This document shows, piece by piece, positions 16,998-24,846 of a DNA stretch of 64,000 nt. The DNA lies in contig CAZTOW010000014.1 in the NCBI GenBank assembly GCA_964615375.1, forward strand, positions 113,006 through 177,005, in the 5' to 3' direction. The notes under the pieces are model-generated. The model made no database searches. It worked only from the letters and a program-made list of their open reading frames with translations, and was not told where the DNA came from. Position 1 is the stretch's first letter, and each line of letters starts with the position of its first letter. The translations under genes were made by a program, and so were the position numbers. This stretch comes from CAZKWG01 sp964615375 (GTDB lineage: Bacteria > Myxococcota_A > UBA796 > CAZKWG01).

Positions 16998-18110
16998 ATG
17001 CTCCCCCTCCTGCTGTGGGCGCTCGCCCCCTTCGCGACCGCGCAGACCCTCGAGAGCCGGGCCTTCGAGGGCCGGACCCTCGAGCTGAGCCACGACTACG
17101 TCGTCGCGGCCAGCGACCGCCTGGCCATGGGCGGCGCGGGGCTGGCCTTCGCCCGAGGGGTCTCCGGCGCGGCCATCGCCCCGGGCGGGCTCTCGCGTCG
17201 GCATGGGGCGGACGAGCCCCTGGTCGTGGGCCTCGCGGGCCGGCTCGCCGCGCTGGGGTGGACGGGCTCGGACCTGCCGAACCTGGGAGGGCAGCGCTTT
17301 CAGGGTCACGTCGTGGGCGTGGGCGCGGGGGCCCGGGTGGAGCGTGTGGGCTTCGCCGCCCTGGCCACCGGGACGCGGCTGGCCCCCGTGGACAGCGAGG
17401 CGCGCGTGGAGGACGGGGAGCTGCGGGCGGTGGTCGCGCTCGGCTCGGAGGACCGGATCCTCCACCTCGGGCTGGGGGGCGTCGCGCTGGCGGGGCGGAT
17501 CTCGCGGGGGCAGGAGGAGGGCCGCTGGTTCACCGCCGCTCCGCTGCTGGGCGTGGCCGTGGATCTCCCCAGCTCCGGGCTGGCTTTTGCGCTCGCCGCG
17601 CAAGGTCCCGCCGTGGACGGGAATGTGGAGGGCTCCTGGGGTGTCCAGAGGGCGGTGATGCCGGCCCAGGGGGCCGTGGGCGTGGCCTGGGCGAGCGTGG
17701 CCGAGCCGACCCCCCTGCGCCGGCACCCTACCCGCCTCGCGGCGGACGTGCTGGTGACCGCGCCGGTCGAGGGTGGGCTCTCGCCCGAGGCCCAGCTGCT
17801 GGGGATCGAGCGGGCGCGCGGAGAGCGCTGGACCTTCGAGCCCCGCCTGGGCGCCGAGGTGGAGCTCTGGCCCGAGCGCCTGCGCCTGCGCGCCGGGACC
17901 TATCGGGAGCCGGCGCGGAACGCCGACGCGCAGCCGCGCTGGCACGGCACGGGCGGGCTGGAGCTGCACGTCCTGGACGTGCGCCTCTTCGGACGTCGCT
18001 GGCCGCTCGCGCTGCGCAACGCCGTGGACCTCGCCCCGCGCTACGCGCAGCTTCAGATCCTGGGCGCCTCCCTCTGGAGCGGCGCGCCGCTCCCCGCGCC
18101 GCCGGGATAA
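16998..18110 (+). CDS. Exported beta-rich protein, possibly outer-membrane barrel
   Basis: A 370-residue protein with a short signal peptide ending near ATAQ. The mature part is rich in alternating Gly/Ala/Val/Leu strands (for example VVGLAGRLAALGW, LHLGLGGVALAG, LRLRAGTYREPAR), as in small outer-membrane barrels such as PorV/FadL-like or UPF0164-type proteins. No catalytic motif is seen. It lies 30 bases before the ThDP enzyme gene and is probably co-transcribed. It has no clear Shine-Dalgarno sequence, so the start could be slightly different. Family unknown. Confidence 0.6.
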   Translation: MLPLLLWALAPFATAQTLESRAFEGRTLELSHDYVVAASDRLAMGGAGLAFARGVSGAAIAPGGLSRRHGADEPLVVGLAGRLAALGWTGSDLPNLGGQRFQGHVVGVGAGARVERVGFAALATGTRLAPVDSEARVEDGELRAVVALGSEDRILHLGLGGVALAGRISRGQEEGRWFTAAPLLGVAVDLPSSGLAFALAAQGPAVDGNVEGSWGVQRAVMPAQGAVGVAWASVAEPTPLRRHPTRLAADVLVTAPVEGGLSPEAQLLGIERARGERWTFEPRLGAEVELWPERLRLRAGTYREPARNADAQPRWHGTGGLELHVLDVRLFGRRWPLALRNAVDLAPRYAQLQILGASLWSGAPLPAPPG

Positions 18111-18139
18111 GGCACAGATCCCCAACCGAGGATCCAGGC

Positions 18140-19765
18140 ATGTCCCTCTTTCATGGCGGTCGCCTCGTGGCCCGCGCCCTCGCCCGCGAGGGCGTCTCGC
18201 ACCTCTTCACCCTCTGCGGCGGCCACATCCAGCACATCTACGACGGCTGCCTGGACGAGGGCATCCGCGTGATCGACACACGCCACGAGCAGAGCGCCGC
18301 CCACGCGGCGGAGGGCTGGGCCCGCGCGACCGGCAAGCCCGGCGTGGCGGCGGTCACGGCCGGGCCGGGCGTGACGGACGCGGTGACGGCGGCGGCCACC
18401 GCCTGGCGCGGCGGGGCGCCCATGATCCTGATCGGCGGCCAGGGCCCCAGCTTCTTCCGCGGGATGGGCAGCCTCCAGGAGATGGAGCACACCGAGCTCC
18501 TGCGCAGCGTGACGAAGTGGTCGGCCACGGTGCCCGAGACGCGCCGCATCCCCGACTTCATGGCCATGGCCTTCCGCAAGGCCTGCTCAGGCGTGCCGGG
18601 CCCGGTCTTCCTGGAGATGCCGCTGGACCTGCTGATGAACGTGGAGGAGGAGAGCGGGCTCTCCTGGCCCACCGACTACCGCACCGGCCACGTCGGCGGG
18701 GGCGACCCGGCCGGCATCGACGCCGCCGCCGCCCTGCTCGCCAAGGCCGAGCGCCCCGTGGCCCTGGTCGGCACCCAGTGGTGGTGGAGCCCCTACCGCG
18801 ACGCCATCCAGGAATTCCTCGCCGCCTACGACGTGCCGGTGTTCACCAGCGGCGGCGCCCGCGGGGCGGTGCGGCCGGATGATCCGCGCTTCTTCCGGCT
18901 CTGCCGCTCCAAGGCGCTGGGTCGCGCGGACGTGGTCGCCCTCTTCGGCACGCCCTGGGACTTCCGCCTGGGCTACGGTCAGTCGGTCAACCCAGAGGCG
19001 AAGATCATCCAGGTGGACCTGGACCCCGACGTCATCGGCCACAACCGCGGCGCCGCCGTCGGGCTCCACGCCGACACCGGGCTGGTCATGCGCCAGCTCG
19101 CGAGCGCCGCCTCCCGCCAGGACGCGGGCTGGCTCGCCGAGCTGCGCGCGTCGGAGAAGAAGAGCTGGGAGAAGATGCTGCCCGAGATGCACAGCGACGA
19201 CGCCCCGGTCAACCCGCTGCGCTTCAGCAAGGAGCTCGCCGACGCCATCCCCGAGGACGCCAGCGTCATCTGCGACGGCGGCGACATCGTGGGCACGGCG
19301 GCGAAGGTGGTCAACGTCTGGCGACCCGGCCACTGGATGGACCCCGGGCCCCTGGGCACCCTGGGGGTGGGCCCCGGCTACGCCATGGCGGCGAAGCTGG
19401 CGCGCCCCGACAGCCCCGTCTTCATCATCTACGGGGACGGCAGCTTCGGCCTCAACGGCTTCGAGTTCGAGGCCATGGCCCGCCAGGGCATCCCCGTGGT
19501 GGGCGTCATCGGCAACGACGCCGGCTGGACGCAGATCCGCCGCGGCCAGGTCGAGCTCTTCGGGAACGAGCGCGCCCCCGCCACCGCCCTGGAATACACC
19601 CGCTACGATCGCGTGGTCGAGGCCCTGGGCGGCTTCGGCGCCTGGGTGGAGCGTCCCGAGGACATGCGCCCGGCCATCGACGCGGCCCTGGCCAGCGGCA
19701 AGCCGGCGGTGGTCAACGTGAAGGTGGGGGCGAGCTCCTTCCGCCAGGGCGCCATCAGCGTTTAG
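18140..19765 (+). CDS. ThDP-dependent enzyme of acetolactate synthase/2-hydroxyacyl-CoA lyase type (ILVBL/HACL2-like)
   Basis: A 541-residue thiamine-diphosphate enzyme with three domains in the usual order. The PYR domain has the catalytic Glu in DTRHEQSAAHAAEG; the central domain contains QVDLDPDVIGHNR; the PP domain has YGDGSFGLNGFEFEAMA through GVIGNDAGWTQI, the ThDP/Mg motif. NDAGWTQIRRGQVE is close to animal ILVBL (HACL2), which cleaves 2-hydroxyacyl-CoA, rather than to IlvB. No IlvN regulatory subunit is nearby, which argues against branched-chain amino-acid synthesis. Possible role: one-carbon shortening of 2-hydroxy fatty acids, giving odd-chain products (inference). The next gene starts 52 bases downstream. 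Confidence 0.78.
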   Translation: MSLFHGGRLVARALAREGVSHLFTLCGGHIQHIYDGCLDEGIRVIDTRHEQSAAHAAEGWARATGKPGVAAVTAGPGVTDAVTAAATAWRGGAPMILIGGQGPSFFRGMGSLQEMEHTELLRSVTKWSATVPETRRIPDFMAMAFRKACSGVPGPVFLEMPLDLLMNVEEESGLSWPTDYRTGHVGGGDPAGIDAAAALLAKAERPVALVGTQWWWSPYRDAIQEFLAAYDVPVFTSGGARGAVRPDDPRFFRLCRSKALGRADVVALFGTPWDFRLGYGQSVNPEAKIIQVDLDPDVIGHNRGAAVGLHADTGLVMRQLASAASRQDAGWLAELRASEKKSWEKMLPEMHSDDAPVNPLRFSKELADAIPEDASVICDGGDIVGTAAKVVNVWRPGHWMDPGPLGTLGVGPGYAMAAKLARPDSPVFIIYGDGSFGLNGFEFEAMARQGIPVVGVIGNDAGWTQIRRGQVELFGNERAPATALEYTRYDRVVEALGGFGAWVERPEDMRPAIDAALASGKPAVVNVKVGASSFRQGAISV

Positions 19766-19817
19766 GTTGGCTCCCCTCGGGGCGATGGGCTAGAGGTCCA
19801 GCGCTCCAGAGGGAACC

Positions 19818-20660
19818 ATGCCGCTGCCCAGCATCGACGCCATCGCCGACGGTCACCGGATCGTCGGCCGCAAAGGCGAGCTACGCTCCATCCTGGCCTG
19901 CGTGGCCGCCTCCCGCAACGTGCTCCTGGAGGGGCCGGTCGGGGTGGGCAAGACCGTGCTCGCCCGCGCGGTGGCCGAGGCGCTGGGGCGCGGCCTGGTG
20001 CGCGTCGATGGAGACGGGCGTTACACCGAGGCGAAGCTGGTCGGCCACTTCGATCCGCCGGCCGTGCTGGCCCAGGGCTACACCGCCGACGCCTTCGTCC
20101 CCGGCCCGCTGGCCGAGGCCATGCGCCAGGGCGCCGTGCTCTTCGTCAACGAGCTGAACCGCATGCCCGAGGGCGTGCAGAACGTGCTCCTGCCTGCCCT
20201 GGACGAGGGGATCATCCACGTCCCGCACCTCGGCGCGCTGCGCGCCGCCCCCGGCTTCTGCGTGGTCGCCACCCAGAACCCCGCCGAGTTCGTCGCCACC
20301 GGTCACCTCTCCGAGGCGTTGCTGGACCGCTTCGAGCTGGTCCGCCTCGGCTACCAGAGCGCCGACGACGAGGAGGCCATCGTCCGCCAGGAGGCCCGGC
20401 TCTCCCCCTCCGCCGACATCATCGCCGCCAGCGTGCGCATGGCCCGCGCCACCCGCGAGGACCCCCGCATCCGCCGGGGCGCCAGCGTGCGCGCCGCCGT
20501 CGCCATCGCCGACCTCGCCGTGGCCCTGGACGGGGACGTGGAGCAGGCCGCCCGCCTCGCGCTGCCCACGCGCATCGAGCTCATGGACGGCCGCGACACG
20601 CCCGTGGACGACGTCCTGCGCGAGCTGCAAAAAAAAAGTATGAGCCTCGCCCGACCCTGA
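19818..20660 (+). CDS. MoxR-family AAA+ ATPase ending at an A9 slippery run
   Basis: A 280-residue MoxR-type AAA+ ATPase. Walker A is GPVGVGKT, Walker B is VLFVNELNRM, and sensor residues follow in CVVATQNPAEF and LSEALLDRF. MoxR proteins work with VWA-domain partners as metal-insertion or protein-remodelling chaperones; the partner is the next gene. A run of nine A at 20629-20637 (codons CAA AAA AAA AGT) lies just before the stop. In zero frame only eight more residues follow the run. A -1 shift there enters an open frame leading directly into the VWA protein, giving a fused product of about 570 residues. Confidence 0.9.
   Translation: MPLPSIDAIADGHRIVGRKGELRSILACVAASRNVLLEGPVGVGKTVLARAVAEALGRGLVRVDGDGRYTEAKLVGHFDPPAVLAQGYTADAFVPGPLAEAMRQGAVLFVNELNRMPEGVQNVLLPALDEGIIHVPHLGALRAAPGFCVVATQNPAEFVATGHLSEALLDRFELVRLGYQSADDEEAIVRQEARLSPSADIIAASVRMARATREDPRIRRGASVRAAVAIADLAVALDGDVEQAARLALPTRIELMDGRDTPVDDVLRELQKKSMSLARP
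20629..20637 (+). other. A9 slippery sequence between MoxR ATPase and VWA genes
   Basis: Nine A in DNA that otherwise almost always uses AAG for Lys. In the ATPase frame it reads A AAA AAA, the canonical -1 slippage heptamer pattern, followed by AG. The -1 frame has no stop from here to the VWA ATG at 20681. GAGCC (20642-20646) and GGCTC (20669-20673) could form a short stem just downstream. Transcriptional slippage or a sequencing miscount by one A would have the same effect. Confidence 0.6.
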
Positions 20661-20680
20661 ACCTGACCGGCTCGGCCACG

Positions 20681-21529
20681 ATGAAGGCCGTGGACACCGA
20701 TCAGAAGACCCACCCCTTCTTCGCCAGCCAGGACTCGGGGCTGAAGATGGTGGAGCTGCCGGCCGGCTGGGACGCCGCGACCAGCTTCCACCGGCTGAAG
20801 CGCCAGCTCCCCGGCCCCATGCGCCAGCTCGTGCGCGAGCGCGCCGTGGACGTGATCCTCAAGCGCGCGCGCGACCTGCTCCGCCACGCCTCCCGCCCCA
20901 CCCACGCCGTCCGCGACCGGCTCCCCAGCGAGGGCGAGCTGGACCTGGACGCCACGCTGGAGCAGCCCCGCCCCTGGGCGCCGGAGGATCTGGTGCTGGC
21001 CCGCGTAGAGCCGCGCGAGGCCGACGTCGTCGCCGTGCTGGACATGTCGCTCAGCATGACCGGTGAGAAGATCGCGCTCACCGCCCTCGCCGCCGCGATC
21101 CTCCGCCTGAAGCTGGACAACGTGGCCGTCGTCGCCTTCGACACCGAGGCCCACATCCTCGTGCGCGTGGGCGAGAGCGTGGACCCGCGCGAGCTCGTCC
21201 GCCGCGTGCTGGAGGTCCCCGCCCAGGGCTACACCAACATCGAGGCCGGACTCCGGCTCGCCCTGCGGGAGCTCAAGCGCTCCACCCGCCGGGAGCGCGT
21301 GGGGATCCTCATCTCGGACGGGATCTACAACGTGGGCTGGGATCCGGTCCGGGTGGCCGCGACCTACCCCAAGCTCCACGTCGTGCAGGTGGGGCAGGAG
21401 GAGCGCCAGGGCACGAAAACCTGCACGCGCATGGCCACCGCGGGCCGGGGGCGCCTCTACCGGGCGGTCGCATACGAGGACCTGCCGCGGGTCGTGCGCA
21501 CCCTGGTCCGCGAGGTGTTTCGCGCGTAA
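20681..21529 (+). CDS. VWA-domain protein, partner of MoxR ATPase
   Basis: A 282-residue protein with a von Willebrand A domain. The metal-ion-dependent adhesion site is intact: D-x-S-x-S in VLDMSLSMTGEK, Thr in YTNIEAGLRLA, and Asp in ILISDGIYN. The N-terminal about 100 residues are helical and basic. VWA proteins of this sort couple to MoxR ATPases. The annotated ATG has no visible Shine-Dalgarno sequence and lies 20 bases after the ATPase stop, so translation may depend on coupling or on -1 frameshifting at the A9 run. In the shifted product the linker would read KYEPRPTLNLTGSAT before this ATG. Confidence 0.85.
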   Translation: MKAVDTDQKTHPFFASQDSGLKMVELPAGWDAATSFHRLKRQLPGPMRQLVRERAVDVILKRARDLLRHASRPTHAVRDRLPSEGELDLDATLEQPRPWAPEDLVLARVEPREADVVAVLDMSLSMTGEKIALTALAAAILRLKLDNVAVVAFDTEAHILVRVGESVDPRELVRRVLEVPAQGYTNIEAGLRLALRELKRSTRRERVGILISDGIYNVGWDPVRVAATYPKLHVVQVGQEERQGTKTCTRMATAGRGRLYRAVAYEDLPRVVRTLVREVFRA

Positions 21530-21555
21530 CAGACGTTACAGGTCTGTTACGTGCG
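21521..21555. terminator. Strong 14-bp hairpin with VWA stop codon inside
   Basis: CGCGCGTAACAGAC pairs with GTCTGTTACGTGCG (one G-T wobble) around the 7-base loop GTTACAG. The TAA stop of the VWA gene is in the left arm. The loop also contains GTTAC, giving a second GTAAC-N4-GTTAC palindrome inside. It separates the VWA gene from convergent sahH and lacks a U tract. Confidence 0.75.
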
Positions 21556-21566
21556 ACCCATGAGGA

Positions 21567-22826
21567 TCAGGTCCCCTCGAGGTAGTTGTCCGCGTAGGCG
21601 ATCTGCTCGTCCGTGAGCTTGTCGATGGCGTAGCCCATGGTGTTGAGCTTGATGAGCGCGAGCTCCTGGTCCTGCGAGGCCGGGATGTCGATGACGGTGT
21701 TCGGCAGGCTGCGCCCGTTCTCCGCCATGTAGATCATGGAGAGGAACTGGTTGGCGAAGCTCATGTCCATGACCTCGCTGGGGTGCCCCTCGGCGCAGGC
21801 CAGGTTCACCAGCCGGCCCTCGCCGAGCAGGTAGATGCGGCGGCCGTCCTCGAGCACGAACTCCTGGCAGTTGTCGCGGATCGTGCGCTTGCTCTTGGCG
21901 CGAGCCTCGAGCTCCGGGATGTTGATCTCGCAGTCGTAGTGGCCCGTGTTGCAGATGATCGCGCCGTCCTTCATCACGTCGAAGTGGCGGCCGACGATGA
22001 CGTCCTTCATGCCGGTCGCGGTGATGAAGATGTCGCCCCAGGCGGCGGCCTTGTCCATGGGCATCACGATGTTGCCCTCCAGGACGGCCTTGAGCGCCTG
22101 CGTGGGCTTGACCTCGGTGGCCGCCACGATGGCGCCCATGCCGCGCGCGCGCATCGCCACGCCGCGCCCGCAGTGGCCGTAGCCGCCGACCACGAAGTTC
22201 TTGCCCGCCAGGAGCACGCTGGTGGCGCGCAGGATGCCGTCCAGGCTGGACTGGCCGGTGCCGTAGACGTTGTCGAAGTCCCACTTGGTCTCGGCGTCGT
22301 TGACCGCCATGACCGGGTAGCGCAGGGCCCCCGCCGCCGCCATCGCCCGCAGGCGGTGGACGCCGGTGGTGGTCTCCTCGGTGCCGCCGATGATGTGCTG
22401 GGCCAGCTCCGGGTACTTCTGGTGCACGGTGTTGATGAGGTCCGCGCCGTCGTCCAGGGTCAGCGTGGGCTTGAACTCGACGGTCTTGTCGATGGCCCAG
22501 TAGAACTCGTCACGGGAGAGGCCGTGCCAGGCGTAGATGCTCACGCCCTCAGCGGCGAGCGCCGCGGCGATCTCGTCCTGCGTGGACAGGGGGTTGCAGC
22601 CCGACCAGGAGAGCTCCGCGCCCGCCGCGAGCAGCGTGCGGATGAGCACCGCCGTCTCCTTCGTGACGTGCAGGCAGCCAGCGATGCGCTGACCGGCGAG
22701 CGGCTTCGTCTTGCTGTACTTCTCGCGAAGCGCCATGAGCACGGGCATGCGCGCCTCGGCCCACTCGATCTTCATGCGGCCGCTCTCGGCCTGGGAGAGG
22801 TCGCGAACCTTGAAGTTTTCGGCCAC
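21567..22826 (-). CDS. ahcY: Adenosylhomocysteinase (short archaeal/Thermotoga type)
   Basis: A 419-residue SahH, hydrolysing S-adenosylhomocysteine to homocysteine and adenosine in the methyl cycle. CNPLSTQDEIAAAL, GGTEETTTGVHRL, VNDAETKWDFDNVYGTGQS (Lys and Asp catalytic residues) and the NAD motif GGYGHCGRGVA are present. The C-terminus ends AYADNYLEGT and lacks the PxHYRY tail, and the internal insertion of bacterial/eukaryotic SahH is absent, as in archaeal and Thermotoga enzymes, some of which prefer S-inosylhomocysteine. Start GTG at 22826 with GGAGGA upstream; a longer frame to 22916 adds low-complexity sequence. A strong hairpin precedes the ribosome site. Confidence 0.93.
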   Translation of the reverse strand: MAENFKVRDLSQAESGRMKIEWAEARMPVLMALREKYSKTKPLAGQRIAGCLHVTKETAVLIRTLLAAGAELSWSGCNPLSTQDEIAAALAAEGVSIYAWHGLSRDEFYWAIDKTVEFKPTLTLDDGADLINTVHQKYPELAQHIIGGTEETTTGVHRLRAMAAAGALRYPVMAVNDAETKWDFDNVYGTGQSSLDGILRATSVLLAGKNFVVGGYGHCGRGVAMRARGMGAIVAATEVKPTQALKAVLEGNIVMPMDKAAAWGDIFITATGMKDVIVGRHFDVMKDGAIICNTGHYDCEINIPELEARAKSKRTIRDNCQEFVLEDGRRIYLLGEGRLVNLACAEGHPSEVMDMSFANQFLSMIYMAENGRSLPNTVIDIPASQDQELALIKLNTMGYAIDKLTDEQIAYADNYLEGT

Positions 22827-22837
22827 AGGATCCTCCA

Positions 22838-22876
22838 GAGATGGGGTCGAATGCTGCGCGTCTTCGCCCCCATCTC
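22838..22876 (-). promoter_or_regulatory. Leader hairpin upstream of ahcY ribosome-binding site
   Basis: GAGATGGGG (22838-22846) and CCCCATCTC (22868-22876) form a perfect 9-bp stem, extended inside by CGAA/TTCG with one unpaired base on each side. It ends three bases from the GGAGGA ribosome site of ahcY, so it could control translation. It does not match the SAH-riboswitch consensus as I remember it. Confidence 0.5.
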
Positions 22877-23021
22877 CCGGTTCAGGGCCGGGGGGTGCCA
22901 GCGCGGGGGGCGACATTCTATACCATCTTTCATCCGCGCGCCGCTCAGAAGTCGCAGCAGGTCAGCCCCCCGCGCGCGCGTTAAGCCGCAACACCACCTC
23001 CTCAGCGTCGAGCTGCCCGCC

Positions 23022-24191
23022 ATGTCCCACGAGAACCTCCCCTACGAGAACCGCTCGGCGCGCGCCGCCTCCGAGATCTCGCGCATCAACGCCTTCTTCC
23101 CGATCCTCCCCGGCCTGGGGAACCGCTGGGCCGCGACCCGGCCCTGGGACGGGATGACCATCGGCGTCTCGGCGCACCTGACCACGCTCACCGGCGCGCT
23201 CCTACGCGAGCTCGTGCTGGGCGGCGGGACCTGGGCGGTGGCGGGCGTCAGCGAGGCCACCACCGATCACGCCGTGGTGGACCTGCTCCGCGACAGCGGC
23301 GTCCACGTCTACACCTCGGGCTCGCGCAAGGACGCGCTGCTTCAGGTGCTCGACCATCACCCCACGCTGCTGGCCGACGCCGGCGCCGACCTCATCGCCA
23401 CGCTCATCCGCCGGCGGCCGGAGCAGGCCGCGGAGATCCGCGGCGCGGTGGAGGTCTCCAAGAGCGGCGTGGACCAGCTCCGAGGCGTGCACCTGCCCTT
23501 CGGCGTGATGAACATCAACGACAGCCGGCTCAAGGAGGCGGTGGAGAACCGTCACGGCGTGGGGGAGGGCCTCTGGCACGCCGTCCAGGCCATGACCGGG
23601 ATGCACCTCTCCGGTCGGCGCGTCGGCGTGGTGGGCTACGGGCCCGTCGGGCGCGGCGTGGCCGCCTACGCGCGGGCCGCCGGAGCCGCGGTGGAGGTCA
23701 TCGAGATTGACCCGGTGCGCCGCCTGGTCGCGCACTACGACGGCTACCCCACGCCCTCGCTGGACGAGTGCCTGGGGCGCGTGCGCATCCTCGTGACCAG
23801 CACCGGGCGCAAGGGCGTCGTCCACGCCGATCTGCTCCGCCAGGGCAGAGATGGCGTGGTGCTGGTGAACGCAGGCCATGGCGGCGACGAGATCGACGTG
23901 GACGGCATCCGAAAGGCGGCGATCATCGTCGATCACGTCACAGACCACGTCATCCGCTACGGGCTGGAGGGCGGCCCCAGCGTCGTCGTGCTGGCCGACG
24001 GCCACCCGCTCAACATCGTCGCCAACGCCGGCAGCCCCGAGCCCGTGCTGCTCCATTTCGCGGTGCTCGGGCTCACGCTGGAGTGGCTCAGCCGCCACGC
24101 CGTCCCCGCGGGGGAGCACCCGGCCCTGCCCGCCATCGAGAACGAGGCGGCCGAGCTCGCCCTGCGCGCGCTGGGGAAGGCCCATGGCTGA
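23022..24191 (+). CDS. Divergent SahH-like paralogue, catalytic residues altered
   Basis: A 389-residue protein with SahH-like layout: IRGAVEVSKSGVDQLRG aligns with the TEETTTGVHRL region, FGVMNINDSRLKEAVENRHG with VMAVNDAETKWDFDNVYG, and GVVGYGPVGRGVAAYARA with the NAD-binding motif. The CNPLSTQDE substrate segment is missing, and in the N-D-x3-K-x3-D motif Lys is kept but Asp becomes Glu. NAD binding is likely retained; SAH hydrolysis is doubtful. It is head-to-head with ahcY, 195 bases apart, and overlaps the next gene by 8 bases. It may be a regulator of SahH, or act on another thio- or nucleoside substrate (inference). Confidence 0.75.
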   Translation: MSHENLPYENRSARAASEISRINAFFPILPGLGNRWAATRPWDGMTIGVSAHLTTLTGALLRELVLGGGTWAVAGVSEATTDHAVVDLLRDSGVHVYTSGSRKDALLQVLDHHPTLLADAGADLIATLIRRRPEQAAEIRGAVEVSKSGVDQLRGVHLPFGVMNINDSRLKEAVENRHGVGEGLWHAVQAMTGMHLSGRRVGVVGYGPVGRGVAAYARAAGAAVEVIEIDPVRRLVAHYDGYPTPSLDECLGRVRILVTSTGRKGVVHADLLRQGRDGVVLVNAGHGGDEIDVDGIRKAAIIVDHVTDHVIRYGLEGGPSVVVLADGHPLNIVANAGSPEPVLLHFAVLGLTLEWLSRHAVPAGEHPALPAIENEAAELALRALGKAHG

Positions 24192-24795
24192 GCCCACCGA
24201 TCCCCGCGCCCTCTTCGAGCAGGTCATCGCCCACTTGAAGAAGGAGGAGGGCGCCCCCGTCCTGGCGTTGGCCCCCGCGCTGCTGGCCGCCTCCGCCGAG
24301 AACCGCGCCCTGCGCGCCCGCGTGCTCGCCTGGCTCGGGCAGGCCGAGATGTTCACGGGCAACCACAAGGGCGCGGCTCAGGCCGTCCGTCAGGCCATCG
24401 CCATCGCCCAGGAGCTGGGCGACACCCAGGGGGTGAACCAGCTCAAGAGCCTGCAGGCGCAGATCACCATGCGCCGCCAGGCCAGCCTCACCGCGGCCCC
24501 GCCGGCCGAGCTCCTGGACACGCCGCTCTTCCGGGCGGACGCCGCGATCTCGCGCGGGGCCTTCGCCGAGGGCGAGGCGCTGGCCCGCGAGATCATCGCC
24601 ACCGCGGTCGCCACGCAGAACCCCCGCGATCACGTCCTGGCGCTGCTGGCCATCGCCCGGGTCCCGGGGAGGGCCGCGGACGCGATCCTGGAGGCGGCGG
24701 GCGTGGCCGACGCCAGCGAGGACATGAACCTGGTGACGGCGGTGGCGCGCGCGGCGAAGGCCGCGGGCGTGGAGATCCCGGCGAAGATCTTCTGA
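24184..24795 (+). CDS. Helical-repeat (TPR-like) protein, function unknown
   Basis: A 203-residue, Ala-rich, all-helical protein. Residues about 45-90 (ARVLAWLGQAEMFTGNHKGA and following) look like one or two TPR units; the C-terminal half has similar helices. No signal peptide or catalytic motif. The ATG overlaps the end of the SahH-like gene by 8 bases, so the two are co-translated and may interact. Followed at once by the promoter of the toxin-antitoxin pair. Confidence 0.65.
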   Translation: MAEPTDPRALFEQVIAHLKKEEGAPVLALAPALLAASAENRALRARVLAWLGQAEMFTGNHKGAAQAVRQAIAIAQELGDTQGVNQLKSLQAQITMRRQASLTAAPPAELLDTPLFRADAAISRGAFAEGEALAREIIATAVATQNPRDHVLALLAIARVPGRAADAILEAAGVADASEDMNLVTAVARAAKAAGVEIPAKIF

Positions 24796-24800
24796 TGACC

Positions 24801-24834
24801 TTGACACCCTCCCCGAAGTGACTAATCTGGTCAC
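24801..24834 (+). promoter_or_regulatory. Promoter and autoregulatory operator of the Phd/VapC operon
   Basis: A perfect -35 box TTGACA (24801-24806), a 16-base spacer and -10 TAATCT (24823-24828). The -10 is bracketed by a GTGAC-N7-GTCAC inverted repeat (24818-24834). Antitoxins of the Phd type bind such palindromes over their own promoter. GAGGA follows before the ATG. Confidence 0.7.
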
Positions 24835-24846
24835 GAAGAGGACACC

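Noticed and set aside
20640..20660. ATG at 20640 in the ATPase frame as start of a small gene
   Set aside because: Only six codons before the stop; it is the tail of the ATPase frame.
22827..23021. SAH riboswitch upstream of sahH
   Set aside because: A strong hairpin is present, but I could not match the conserved loops and joining bases of the SAH riboswitch.
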